Of a stretch of DNA of 64,000 nucleotides, positions 37,507 through 50,562 are shown piece by piece. The DNA comes from Mangifera indica (taxonomy: Eukaryota > Streptophyta > Magnoliopsida > Sapindales > Anacardiaceae), in the NCBI RefSeq assembly GCF_011075055.1, contig NC_058152.1:6324001-6388000 (forward strand), read 5' to 3'. A program made the position numbers and the translations under genes. Position 1 is the first letter of the stretch. Every line of letters starts with the position of its first letter. A model generated the notes under the pieces. It did no database searches, was not told where the DNA came from, and saw only the letters and a list, made by a program, of their open reading frames with translations.

Positions 37507-38489
37507 TCAGGTGTAATTATTTGTAGTTGCCATTGCCATGGACTTACAGCTACACGCCTGGCTATTTTGAAACCCTAGATTGCAACACAAACACACCCTT
37601 CTTTTTGAAAACTTGTCATTTACTTGGATACAAGAACTTGATATAATCCGTTTCTGTTGTGCAGGAAGGCCTATGGAGAGTTCCAGATTGAGTTCTGGGT
37701 AAACTTCGTCCGTCGTTACGCCACTGCTACTATTTGAGTCTTCTTTTTCATTATTTATGTTACTCAACTCCGGCGGTTGTTGCTTCTTTGTTTTTTGCAT
37801 GTTTATCTGAAAACCGACGTTGTCGTTTGCAGTGGTAGTAAGTGTATCAATGGCGGTTGGTTTGTTAGGTGTACAAGTGATGAGTGGGCGATGAGTTTGA
37901 GGATCGATTCCTCGGCCATGAAGCTTTCTCTTTATGTGAGTGTTCCAATAGTTCTTGATCTCATTGTCAGTTCTTCCAGGCAATCTTGCAGCGATTAGAG
38001 ACCACCTGAGAATGCATATATTCCAATATTCGATAAAATGATTCTTCATTAATTTACCCTAAAATTGAAATAGAACAAAAAAAAAAAAAAAAAGTAAAAT
38101 TTGACATACTTGTTTCCAAGTAAGCTATGGAGGTTAATGATGAGTTCGTCTTCTTCTTCAGTGAAATTCCCCCTTTTGAGATCAGGTCTTAAGTAATTTA
38201 TCCATCGAAGTCTGCAACTCTTACCGCACCTAAGTAAACCTACAGACAAAGAAAAGAAAAGAAAATCAATAAAGAATTAATTATGAATCCTCTACTCAAG
38301 TGAGTATATATGTATATATGGATTGTGAAAAAGACATATGTAGATGATATATATACCGGCAGCTTTAGGAAGAGATCTCCAGCAACCTTCGCCATGAAGT
38401 TTGATGTAACTGATGAGACGCTCGTCTTCTTCTTTAGTCCATGCGCCTTTGTTCGTATGTTCTTTCTCACAGCAAGGAGATCTACCCAT
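37507..38489 (-). CDS. R2R3-MYB transcriptional repressor, subgroup 4
   Basis: Three exons on the minus strand, 38489-38357, 38239-38110 and 38005-37507, join in phase to 253 codons with introns at the usual R2R3-MYB positions. The start reads [21 protein letters not shown]2 has its three Trp and R3 the usual Phe/Trp/Trp. After R3 come the subgroup-4 C1 motif ([10 protein letters not shown]), an EAR repression motif ([10 protein letters not shown]), and a zinc-finger-like CLCC...CSC motif near the C-terminus. Proteins of this group (MYB4, MYB7, MYB32, MYB308 type) sit in the nucleus and repress phenylpropanoid and lignin genes. The bHLH-binding motif of R3 carries Asn ([10 protein letters not shown]) where family members normally have Lys/Arg. 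Which subgroup-4 paralogue it is cannot be told from this window. Confidence 0.93.
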
Positions 38490-38550
38490 GTTTTAGTCGA
38501 GAGAGGAAGAGGGAGAATAGGAAATTCTTGGTGATGAAATTGAAGAGAGG

Positions 38551-38562
38551 AGAATATAAATG
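38551..38562 (-). promoter_or_regulatory. Possible TATA box of the MYB gene
   Basis: The complement reads CCATTTATATTC, about 65 bp upstream of the MYB start codon. It is a weak match to a TATA box, but sits at a plausible distance. Confidence 0.3.
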
Positions 38563-38693
38563 GAGAGCTTTAAAAGAAAGGGGCAATTGACTCGGGGCCC
38601 CTTTGGGATTAAATTCATTTCATTTTAGCAAAAGGGAATTTGACCGAGTTGGTGAGATAGACGAGTGGTTCCAATTAAGTTAGTGCTGGATTT

Positions 38694-38700
38694 GGTAGGT
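38694..38700 (-). promoter_or_regulatory. AC-I element (MYB-binding site) upstream of the MYB gene
   Basis: The complement is ACCTACC followed by AAA, the AC-I element bound by R2R3-MYBs of the phenylpropanoid network. It lies about 205 bp upstream of the MYB start codon. MYB4-type repressors are known to repress their own promoters, so this is a candidate autoregulatory site. Confidence 0.45.
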
Positions 38701-40370
38701 AGCTCTACTTTTCCTGTAGATGAGGAAGTTTCATATATTTCCTTTTTTCCCTCTTCTTCTTCTATTTGCATTTTTAACCTCGCCTAATTTTTTATTTAAT
38801 TACCACCTTTTCATCTTTCTCATTTAATCCTCCATTCTCGCAACACAACTATATTTACCTTGAGTTATTGTCGGACTACCCTTTTTTAGAAATTATATTT
38901 ACGACAAAATGTAAATTTAATTATAACAAAAATATTTTAATTATTTTTTATAAATGGTAGTTCCCTTTAGAGATCCAATTAAACAATGGCCTCAACTAGA
39001 TTTCATTTACCACTTTTTGGAATTTTAACTTTAATCAATTACTTAATCAAATACAGTCGACTTTTCCTCTATACTCTTAAAGTCTAGCACATTTCTCAAA
39101 AACTAGTCCTCCTTACCTTTTCATAAATTCTTCACTTTAGAAGACCCTGGCCTTGACATTATGTCATTGACATCATACAATTAAACACTATAATTAAAAG
39201 GACAAGTTCAATCCGAATTGATATTTGAGTTATCAATCTGACTTGTTAAAACTTGAAACAAGTGGCCATGGGTTGTGCTTGATTCGAAGCTAGGGGTATA
39301 TAAAACTATTAAACTCAATCTTGAATCATGGGAGGCTCGACTTAATTAAGACACAAACATAAACGATATTATTTTAACTAATTATGGGTAATGACTAAAA
39401 TAATGTTATATATATTTTGAATTTATAAATAATTTTCTTTTAATTTCATGTTCTCTAATAGAATGTATCGTGAAAAGATAAAAGTGAATTTATTTTCGAT
39501 AAATGAAATGAGCTTTTAAAATGTCCGATTGTTGCATGCATAAACTCAATTACAACAATCCCAAATTTCAAAGAGGCACTTTAATAACTTGCTTCATTCA
39601 TTATAAATAACTCACTTATATCATTTCTTAACACAATTCAATTTCTTTCCAATGCTTTCCTTATTAGAGAGTATAAATTAAAAACAAATCATTTTTAAGC
39701 TTAAAAACATACACAAGTTTTGGAGTCAAAACTACATTGTTTCTATAGTATCGAGTCAAGTGTGTATCGAATCAACCTCGAACTGAGTTTGAGCATCAAT
39801 TATCATATCAAGCTTGAGTTCATGGTTTTCAAAAAATGTTGAGCTCAAATTGGAGTCTTTTATATCAAGTTGAGCTCAAGTAGACCTAAACTTAAGTTTA
39901 ACTCGGTTTGAAACCACTCATAGTACTTAATAAATCGAAAATTCTCTTATTACATTTGAGAAACTACCATATACTTCATCTTCTCACAAACTATTCATTC
40001 AACTAAAGTTAATACTTATTTATAAATATCATGTATCTGAGAAGCATTTAATATAAGAATTCATTTAAATATTAAACTGTTTATGATGTATTATAATAAA
40101 TTTATTAATTTAATTAAATTTACGTTATAGTCTTAAACAAACTTCAAAGCAATGATGCGGAAAAGTTTGATAAAGTTATATTGGACCGCTGGTTTTGATA
40201 AATAAAAGTGCTTAAGTATTTATACTAAGAAGAATGATGGAATTCATGTCATTTAAAGTTTATATGGTGATGATATTTTGAATTTCGGGTTGAATTTAGA
40301 GATAATAAGAAATGTTATATCATTTATGTCAAAGTTTCTTCTTTTTTTTTTTTTTCATATATATAAAAGA
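38701..40370. other. Intergenic, distal MYB promoter side
   Basis: A+T-rich. 39740-39910 holds repeated TTGAGCTCAA/CTTGAGTT words that look like a worn repeat. No gene was seen. Confidence 0.4.
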
Positions 40371-40397
40371 TCAAAGTGAAGTTGGTGTTATACTAGG

Positions 40398-40473
<76 letters not shown>

Positions 40474-41060
40474 TTAAAAGGGAATCTAAAGATGTATTTT
40501 TTAGATTTAGAACTCAACTTCTTTGAAGTTAATTTCTTTACATAAGTCTCATTACTCAAAACCTTTAGATATTCTAAATTGGGTTTTTGCCTAGTCCATA
40601 ACTCATAAAGAGTTTTGTTCACAAATTTGGATGAGACTCGATTCAGTGTATATGAAGTTGTTTCTAAAGTGTAAACCTAGAATGACAAGGGTAGATCAGT
40701 AAAGCTTATCATGCATTTGACCATATTTATCAACGTCTTATTCCTCCATTTAGATATACCATTATGTTGTAGTGTATTAAGAGGAATGAGCTGAGATACT
40801 ATTCCATGTTCCTTTAGGCAGTCTTTGAACTCAACTGACAAATATTCACCTTCTCAATCATTTTGGAGGGTCTTTCTACTGTTTCCAGTTTGCTTCTCTA
40901 ATTCTCTCTTGAATTCATTGAATTTTTCAAATCATTTAGACTTGTATTTCATTATAAATGCATAATCATATCTACTAAAATCCTTAGTAAGTGTGATGAA
41001 GTAAGAATGCCCATTCCTAGCTTGGGCTATTAGGGGCTATGAATGATGTCTAATAGCTCA
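40371..41060 (-). mobile_element. Copia integrase relic
   Basis: On the minus strand fragments read GHSYFITLTKDFSRY, then FEKFNEFKRELEKQTG, then NKTLYELWTRQKPNLEYLKV and YVKKLTSKKLSSKSKKYIF. This is the core and post-core of Copia integrase. Stops and frameshifts interrupt it, and its end is replaced by a long (TA)n run. It is homologous to the relic at 48176-49003, on the same strand. Confidence 0.8.
40401..40471. repeat. (TA)n microsatellite, about 35 units
   Basis: Uninterrupted TA dinucleotides at the broken end of a Copia integrase relic. Open frames of repeated Tyr-Ile here are artefacts. Confidence 0.95.
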
Positions 41061-44000
41061 GTTGCTCTTTCATTATGTCCAGTGAAAGGTGGCTTGGTCA
41101 TCTTACCCAGAAGGTATGATTCGTATTTATCATAAAACTACAGGTGAAATGATTATAAAATTCGATCTTTATGGAGTTTCAAAATGCATATCAGTCTTAT
41201 ATGATATGTGGTGTTCATATCAAAATGTTTAATTCTTTTATTTTCAATACTAAGTATTTTATCATGCAAATTAAGAACATAAATACCATATAATTTAATT
41301 AACCAGTTTAGACTTAATAATTTTAGCTACATTAAAATTAGTTGTCCTAGCTAACGTAGATTACAAAAAGGATTAGTAGTTAGTAACCTAATCTCTGTGA
41401 GATTGATATTTATTTTTATATTACTTGACTGACTTGTCTACTTGAGAACGAGACATAACAATAGTGATTTAGCAACTAGCGACAAGCTAGAAGTGACTTC
41501 AAGTCCAAAAGGTCAAAACTTCGAAGAGGACTATACATCTTCTAAAAGTAACCAAGGCCACATAATGCCACTACCTCTATAATAACGTTGGATTACTGAT
41601 AAGTATCCTATTATCATAGAACCATTTCTCCTAAAATTCAACAATAAACAGACAAAGTATATTTATTCTTCCATACGTTTTGAATACTTACTATTATTAT
41701 ATTTATTCAAAGGTAATTCTTTTACTATAGATATAAATATTGAGAGGCTAAGAAAACCAACTAAGACAAGCTAAGCTCTTATAATCCTTTTAGTAAATCA
41801 TTCATATTAGTAGTTACATTATAAACGTAAACTCTCATATAATGTTCCGACTGAATCACATTAATAACTACTTGTAGTGATTCTCTATTTTAGCTTTTAA
41901 TATTCTTGTACTCAAATCTCATTATTTTAGTATATTTCTCGTTTAGTATAATTTTTAACATAAACATATATAAAACAATATACATCCGTCCAACAAAAAT
42001 CAATAAGGTCATAAAATATGAATTTTAATTGAAATTAAAAACTATTATGATGATAGATTTTCTATCCAATAACTGTAAAAAAGAAAAATGAAAGAGTAAT
42101 AAGTGAAACTTGTTTGATAAAGATAATGAAAAATATTCATCAAATTAACTTTGAGATTCCTATATCTCGTAAATTCAGTTTAAAAAAAAAATAAAATTCT
42201 AATATTATCATAATCTTGAAACTGAAAACTAAACCTAAAATATAAGAAGAATGAAAATATGGATATATTAGATATAAATAAGAGATGTGTAGGGGTCATT
42301 CATGGAAAAAAGACAAAATAAAAGATGTCTTGAAGCAAAATCTCAGTTTTATCTTCCAAATTCTTTATGATTTCATTTCATTCTTTATTTCTACCTAACC
42401 ACCTGAAAAGAAGGGATTCTAGAAGACTGAACTTCAACTTACTCCACTTACTCTTGTCAACTTCCCCAACCTTACTTATCTAATTCATACATTTTCTTCC
42501 TTAAAAATAGACCTACACTACACCATCTTCTGCAAAATGCATCGTAGGATCCACATACAGATAAATATTTTTCATAATGTCTAAAATGATTTTCCATTAT
42601 GTAACTTCATTGTCTAATTTTTCTTATAGATTAATTAGAAGAATATGAGCATCTAAATTTAATATAAAAGACTCAAACCTTCTTCCAATTTCTACACACA
42701 CAAGAACCAAAAGGGCCTACACCAACCCAATCAAACATGGTGAAAGTATCCAATATACTTATTTGGTGCAAATTAAGTGCGTGTATATATCCTGGCCAAT
42801 AAGGGCAAATATTAAATGGGAAAATAGTGATATCATTTTTAATCATTTAACTAGTAGTGGAAGACCTTAGTAGACAAATTTACCACCTATATTTATTATT
42901 TAAGAAATTGGTGTCATTTTCAAAATTCAACCAACCTCCATTATTATGCCAGAAACTTAAAATGTCACCAAAGCCGGCCTTTATATATATATATATATAT
43001 ATAACAAAGTGTATGTTTGGTCATGCACATCTTCCTACTTCAACCATTCATCCAATTATAATATATAGTTGAGCTTCTAGAAAGATTAGATCTAGACACT
43101 AATAATTAATTTAAGAAGAAATTGGAGAATCTTTATGGGTTGGTGACCCACCTCATTAATTTTAATTCATGCCAAGTGGGTCTTCTTTTCTTTTGTATGC
43201 TCTTCAATTTGTTTTTATGTTTATATATGAATTTATTCTTATCTATCAATGATTCTTTTGGCAACATACATAATTAGTTAATCTTATAAATAGAAGATTT
43301 TCAAATATGTGGGCATGGGTCCACATCAATCTTAATAACATCAAATTAGGCACACCAAAAATAAGAGAAGGTTATCACTATGTCTGTAGGACTATAACTA
43401 CGATTAGCTATTCATTTTTATTTATTAAAATCTTCTAATAATCATGTTTGTTTGTATAAAACTCTTAGTATAATTACGATTACTAATAAAATAGATCTAT
43501 CTAATTACTATGAGTATCAATAATGAATCAAGACATTATTAATGTTTTCTATTGATATAAGATTGTTCATGATTATAATTACTAATAACAAAATCATTAT
43601 GAATAAGTGATTTGGGAGTGTTATTTTCCGGTTAATCCCCTTAATGATTTTTCTTTATCCTTTATGTTTCAAAAGAAAAAACAAATCACATAGTTTCTAA
43701 TGAAAATAATAAGTTTCAATGAAACTTGTACGTTTTAACTTTACTTGATATATCACGAAACACATATAGACAACTATCATAACCACTTAAAAAAAAATTA
43801 TCATTCTCTAGAGAAAACTTAAGTCTTAAGACAAATATTGTACTTTAATTCTATATATATAGAGAGAGAGAGAGAGAGAGACACACACACAACACACTAT
43901 GTATATATATATATAGACACACACACACACACATGATGATGATAAAACAAAAAAACTACCAAATTATTATATAAAACTCTTACTAGCCCTAAATGTTATA

Positions 44001-44330
44001 AGAGCCTAAAGACCCTTGTATTTTAAAACTCTTGTTGTTTTTAATGAAGATTACAACACTGATATCATAGAAGACTGACAACAACTAGCTCAAAAATGTA
44101 ATCCTTAAACCACATAACTTGAAAAACTACCTAATAACAAGCTACAAATTCAATATATATGGTTGATGATGCTACTAATAACTACTTGACATTTTTTCAA
44201 GATATGACCTATTCAACGAGTATAATAATATATCTAGAAGAGGATTTCACTTCATATTGGCAAACATCATAATTGTCATCTTTTGCTAAAATCTAAGTGC
44301 CTCTTTAGTTATAACATAGTGATCAAGACA
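41061..44330. other. Gene-poor A+T-rich region
   Basis: No gene or element could be assigned. The first few hundred bases may continue the Copia relic. A (TA)n tract lies near 42982-43002, and a compound GA/CA/TA microsatellite lies at about 43851-43933. Confidence 0.4.
43851..43933. repeat. Compound microsatellite (TA)(GA)(CA)(TA)(CA)
   Basis: Consecutive runs of TA, GA, AC, then TA and AC again within about 80 bp. Confidence 0.85.
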
Positions 44331-44339
44331 TGGATTTGA

Positions 44340-46980
44340 GAGGTATTATAACACCCACCTCAAAAGTCTTGTCCCTTAAGGTAAAATATCGCTTAATCTT
44401 ATCCAAGCATAATTAATAACAATAATTGAATACAAGCTCAACCAAACATATGCTAAATAACCGCAATATGTATTAATAGGAATAATGGAAGTCAGAAACC
44501 AAAATCCTAAGCATTCAACTCAAAAATCCAAATAAATAATAATAATTTTGTGTACTCAATTAAAATCAACATCAATAATATTAATAATGGTAATCTACAC
44601 CCAAAATGAGTATATTTGCTACATGTTACTCCATCACTAACTAGTCGCATTGTCACTATTACTCTATCTCTCCTACAAAATCAAAAGAAAAGGTAAGTGA
44701 CAAACATTTAACACATAAGAGTAATTTATCCTACATTAATTCAATCAGACATATGAGGGTTTCACTCAAATTTAAGGCTAACTGAAACTAAATCAAAGGA
44801 GGGGATCTATAACCTAATCATGTGACCAAACTCAAAGGCTCTCTAGTCTAAATTGTCTTACATGGTTGCCAATGGACAAACTCACGGTCTTGATAAATCA
44901 ACCTATGGACCCTAATCAACAAACTATCTACATCTTGGTGAGTCTTAATCCAATCAACAAACTCGTAGTCTTGGCAGTTTTACCTATAGACACTAATCGA
45001 TAGGTTATATCTTACCTTATATATAGGTGTAAACCTATGTCATGGGTACCCTTCATGTAAGTTAAAGTCCTATAGTTTTATGTCCAGTGGGTATCGACTC
45101 ATCTTAGGTTCCATAAAATTATCTAATCCTTATCAGTACCTAATCTTCTGGATCCGTATCTCAAGTATCTACCTCTTAATTAATTTCTACTTGGGTTCAT
45201 ATACTCATTCTTTATGCTCAATCTATCTATTTCTCTCTCAGACACTTCTCAACACCTCATTAGGCCTTAATCTATTTATAAATCATTTAGATCAATTTTT
45301 CACATGACGATGCATAGTTTAATCATAGGTGTGCAAAATCCTATGCATGACCGTGTGCTCGACCATTTATGGGTGTGCTCAACTCATATCATGTATGATC
45401 ACCTTTATAAAGACATGGAAGTACTTTCATTTTTCTTCAATGTATAGGCATGCTTTTTTTGAGTGCATGATTATGCATTAACTTTTACACTATTCATCAT
45501 CTCTCTTTTCTTTCTGTGTAACCTTAAGGGCAATAATTTAATTTCATCCAAACATGAATGATAGTGCATCCCTTGTTGCATGAGCATACATAACATTGCT
45601 CGGTTCATGCTCAAGTCATAAACAACCATTAGTTTTATCACATTTTTATCCATTGATGAAATATATGTTTATGGGAACTAATGTACAAACATGCACTATA
45701 AAGTGCACAAGTGTACACCTATTTGAAACCCTGTAAGTTTGTGCCTATGCACAATCATGCTTAATCCTAGTATGGCCATACATGACATCCAATTTACTAA
45801 TTTTAGGCGACTTAGCCTTGTTTCTCAAATCAAGACAATTCCATTCAATCACAAATTCTCTTGTTTGCATATTCCTATAATTTTAGGCTTTAACGTTCCC
45901 CTAAACTGGCAATTCAATTAATGAAGAAACAAAACATGCAACATGTCAAATTTCTTGGCAAAGTTTCAAACCAATCAATCCATCAATGAATAATCACATT
46001 CAAGAACCATGTTTTCATATTATAATCTAAGGTTTTTTTACAAAAGGCACTCTTATAACTACAATATACAACATATCATAGGTTTAAGTTCGTAACACAC
46101 CAAGATAGGGTAAATTCCTTAAACCCACAACCTTACATGATACAATTAGATTAATCAAGTTATAGGCCCATTAAGAAAGTAAGAATGAGTTAAATAAGGT
46201 TAACTCTTACGTACATTAGACTATAGCAAGGAGATTTGGAGTTGAATCTCTCTTTGATTCCATGGTCATCAAAGCCTTTTAATCTCGCTAGAAGTCATTG
46301 CTCTATTGATCAAAAGTCTTCCCACGCTTTAAAATTTTATCTCTCAAGGATATCTGCTAGGGTTTGGAAAAGAGAAAGAAAATTTTCCTAAGGCTTTGGA
46401 AGATATCCTTAAATAGGCCTCAATCAAAATGGTTGTCATAGTTGTGCACACTAAGCGTGCATGGTCATGCATCCACTAAAATATCTAACATGGTAAGTTT
46501 CTTGTTTTGTCCACATATATGGCCATGCACTAGGAATGCATGACCATGCACTAACATAATTTCAAAATCCACGAGTCATAGATACCTCTCGTGACAACTT
46601 GTATGATCATGTACTTAGCAAAATTTTTCACATGTACAAGTTATGACTTGCTTCTTGTACATGTTTATGAATTTTAGTAAATTTAAGGAATAATGAGATG
46701 CATGACTGAACATTATACATGTGCGCATGTACAAAGGCTCAAAATGTGGTTTTGAACCTATTGACCAAAATGGATACCAAACACAAGTTTTGAAACTTTT
46801 AGGGCTTAAATAGAACTCTAAAAAATCCAGGGTGCAAAAGTAATTATACAACTTGTAATTTAATTGTTTAAGTATGTCATTATTGTTTGATATGTACGGT
46901 GTATGGTGCATAGTGTAGGATATATAGGTTTTTTCTTTTTGGGAATGCATGTTTGTAAATAAAAATAGGGTGTGCGTGTC
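44340..46980. repeat. Unclassified non-coding repeat-like region rich in CATGCA words
   Basis: Non-coding sequence with many scattered GCATG/CATGCA/CATGAC words, most dense at about 45340-46750 (for example 46455-46475 and 46520-46550). Its texture is that of LTR or untranslated retroelement sequence, but I saw no LTR ends, primer-binding site or coding domain. Its identity is unknown. Confidence 0.3.
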
Positions 46981-47146
46981 TTGCGTCCTTTTGAATTTAT
47001 GGATGTATGTTCTTTTCTTGTTTCCCTATCCTCAAATGTAACTCAAAATTTCTAATTTTTGAAATGTAAAAATTAAAATTAGTTTTATTTTATCTTAGAA
47101 TAAAATGTATTTTGGGGGATTTTGTAATGCACTTAAAGATTAAGTT

Positions 47147-47870
47147 GCGAAGAAGAAGCATACTTGAAATCCCAAAGATCTGAAGAGTAGAAAACTAGCA
47201 TTCGACATTAAATAAACTTGTGTATTGACATGTTTAAATTTAATATTTAAAATGCATCTTACGATTTTAATTTTTTTTAAAATCACCTGACATGTAGATT
47301 AAAATTGGTGTGACAAATAACAAATCTCTTATATAATATTAAGTAAAAAATAATCAAAAGCCTTCCAACATGACACCTTGATTAAACCTCTATTCATTGA
47401 AACCTTGTTCACTAAAGTGAAGGGTACACTTTTACCCAAGGTAACTAGGAAATGAAGTTATGTGCTCTTAAAATTAAAAAATGAAGCTATGTACTCTTAA
47501 AATTAAAAAAAATGAAGGATCATTGAAGACCCGAAGAGTAAGACCTAGGTTGACCAAATAACTTCTCATGGCTTGAGGGGATTGACATTAATTAAAAGCA
47601 ATATATCAGCACATTTAATTTATGTTGTATTATGTATGCTAGGTTTTATTTTTCTAAATAAATCACCTTACATGCTAAATAACTAAATTGATGAGACCAC
47701 AATAAATCCTTTAAATATATTAAGTCAAAAATAACCAAATGCCTTCTAATAAGATGCTTTGAGACAAGCCCCTGTTCAGTGGAACCTTGTTTACCAAAGC
47801 AAAAGATACACTTCTATCAAATGGAAGACTAAGTGATTATTTGTATTGGGTCTAACTTAACTAGTACACC
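47147..47870. repeat. Imperfect tandem duplication, period about 360-380 bp
   Basis: Unit 1 starts near 47163 (CTTGAAATCCCAAAG...GAAGAGTA) and unit 2 near 47522 (ATTGAAGACCCGAAGAGTA). Later words repeat in the same order: AATATTAAGTAAAAAATAA and ATATTAAGTCAAAAATAA; AACCTTGTTCACTAAAG at 47401 and AACCTTGTTTACCAAAG at 47783. A shorter echo of CTCTTAAAATTAAAAAATGA lies between them at about 47463-47515. A third, dispersed relative is at 31780-32640. Confidence 0.6.
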
Positions 47871-48175
47871 TAACATGTTTGCCAAAACATAGGTGAAAGC
47901 TACTCTACTGAAACCGAGAATCACAATTGATATCACACAATTGGTTCATGCATAATTATTGATCTAAAGATTGTCGATTTTTGTGATTGGTCTGACTGAC
48001 CTACCAAAATGATTAATTTGAACTTGTTCGCCAAAAAGAAAGAGAGAATTAATGTAATGAAATCTCAACTCATTAGGAAGTCCACCTAAGATTTTTCAAG
48101 TCTAACAGAGATGGTTGTTGACTTGAATAAAATAGTTAAAAGATTTATTTAGCAAAAACCATGCTAAATAAATAA

Positions 48176-49003
48176 TTAATTAAAATTTGAATAACTAATA
48201 TTTACTTTTCTACACATATAAATCAAAACTTCCTTATCATGATCAACTATTTGTGATGGCACATCGTCTTGTTTAACATCTATGGTATCTTGTAATACAT
48301 GAACTTCATCGAGTTTCGCCCTTCTCTTACTAGTTCTCTTGAGAATAAATTCCTTTTTGAGGAACATGCTGGTACAAGCAACAATGACTTTTGCTTCTCC
48401 AAGTGCTAAAAGCAATATCCTTTTGTTTTCCCCATAAAGAGATATTTTTCAAACCTAACGTGTAGCTTGTTAAAAGTCAATTTCTTAACATAAGTTTTAT
48501 AGCCCCAAATCCTCAAGTAATCTAAATTAGGCTTTCACCCAATCCACAATTTGTATAAAGTTGTATCCATAAATGTAGATGAGACACTGTTTAGTGTATA
48601 AGTAGTAGTTTCTAAGGCATGATCATAAAAAGACATGGGTAGATTAATAAAACTCATAATAGACTTGACCATTTCCATCAAGGTCTTATTCCTCTTATTA
48701 GATACAACATTATATTATGGTGTACCTAAAGGAATGAGTTGAGATACTATCCCATTTTCTTTCAAGTATTCTCTAAATTCAGGACTTAGGCATTTACCTC
48801 CTCAATCACTTCGAAAGACTTTGATTTGTTTCCCAAGTTACTTTTCTATTTTATTCTTGAATTCTTTGAATTTATCAAAGTATTCAAACTTATGTCTTAT
48901 AAAAAACATATGACTATATCGACTGAAGTCATTAATAAATTTGACGAAGTAAGCTTTCCTATATATGTTATGCACTATTATAAGCCTACACACATTACAA
49001 ACT
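48176..49003 (-). mobile_element. Copia integrase/linker relic
   Basis: Minus-strand fragments read FVKFINDFSRYSHMF, FEYFDKFKEFKNKIEK, then KPNLDYLRIWGYKTYVKKL and the post-integrase linker VPACSSKRNL / LDEVHVLQ. They correspond to Copia integrase through the start of the RT linker. The 48176-48415 frame is part of it. Stops and frameshifts show decay. It is truncated exactly where the solo LTR at 49004 begins, and is of the same family as 40371-41060. Confidence 0.75.
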
Positions 49004-50562
49004 TGTTAGGGTAGTGTCTTAAAGCCAATTGCTTTTGACATTTGTAACCATGTTATTTGTACATTTATTAATAAAAGGTTTTCCATTATTCATGCATTTA
49101 ATGGTAAGCATATTTTGTTTGTAAGAATAACATGTCTTTAGAATTGTAGAATTATGACAAAGGGATCAGACGATTGATTGTACAAATCTTATAACACATA
49201 TGATAGCTATTCTAGAAGTGTTTATAACCCTGCTATTACTATAACCAATGACACAAATAATAATCATAGGATTATCATAGTGTTAGTTGACCACACTGAA
49301 AAGTAGTGACAATTTACAAGTGTCAAAGTTGTTACTATCAGCTTAGTATAACATATGGCTACACATTATAGACATATTTATCGGACAAACTTGATAAGAG
49401 GATTTTTAAATGGATGGCTGCTTATGTGCTTTTGGGAATAAATCCTATAACTTCAAAAGTACATGTGGTCTTTAAATGTTAGGTCATCAAACCATCTTCT
49501 ACAAAGATTAGTGTGATTCATCGTTGTCTAACGTGTTGTTTTAAAAGGGGTGCCATAAACATAGTGATCGGTCATATCTTGATTTGTATGAAGGTTATAG
49601 TGAATCAATAGAGGATTTGTTACTCACTAAACATGGGACCTGATATTTTTTGGATACTGAAAGACATAATAACCACTCAAATTTATGACCATACAAGGAT
49701 TAGGTTATAGTCCAATCTAAGTAATTCAGTTATTGATGTGTATTAGTTCATATTGAAAGGTAATTAAGATAAGCATGCATTTATGTTTTTGCCTCAAGAA
49801 ATATCAATTGACGAAGAGATTATGTAGTTGACAAAGCCGAGAGTAGTTTATTGACAATCTATCAGCTAGGTGGTCATCATGCGACCAATCTTGGTCTATA
49901 TCTGGATTTGACCTAATTCTAGACATTATCAGTTCAATAGAGATCTTATAAGTCACACATATATAAGAGTTTATCCATACTTTGAGGCATTGGGTTATTT
50001 AGTGATAATGCTAGTGTATATAGAGTGGCATAAATTTTGGAATGAATCGAGCTTATCTAATAAGATTAAATCAATCCAATTTGACTTTTACTAAACCAAG
50101 AACGACCGGATGTATGACACAAATGAATGTTCATGTTTAGTGAAGACGCACAATTATGCATGTGATTAATTCACAACTATGCATGGCATTTTTTATTTAA
50201 AGAGATGTGATTTCATAATTCAGAAGCATTTATTGCAAACCCTAGTTGTCATGCATGACTCCTAACATACAAACACACTATCCACAGAGTCTTAGCTATC
50301 TCTCGTGCATAAAAAAGCCTCTTCAAATGCATGCTTTGTATGGATACCATTGCGTCACCTTGTTTGTGGGTCGGTTAGCATCCTCAATAGTCATGTAAAG
50401 AATTAATGGAACCCTTAAGGCAATTATTAAATTTTATGAACACTTTATGGATGTTTATTACATGTTCATGTAAATTACTCCCTATAGTGTGATCCTAGTT
50501 TAAGGGGTTTTTTTTGTCTTGATTTAAATTTTTGTTATTTATTTCATTACCCTACCGATAAC
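49004..50562 (-). mobile_element. Solo LTR, family A copy 3, right end damaged
   Basis: It starts TGTTAGGGTAGTGTCTTAAA, the complement of the copy 1 end, and shares interior words with the copies at 787, 33003 and 51357. The right terminus is not clean. By about 50563 the sequence is Copia RT (minus strand, RN*ARLV), and the expected CCCAACA end is missing. No target duplication: the left flank is Copia integrase and the right flank is a different Copia, so recombination or deletion has joined them. Confidence 0.65.

Noticed and set aside
40312..40545. Open frame with a Tyr-Ile repeat
   Set aside because: Produced by (TA)n; the real signal is the Copia integrase on the opposite strand.
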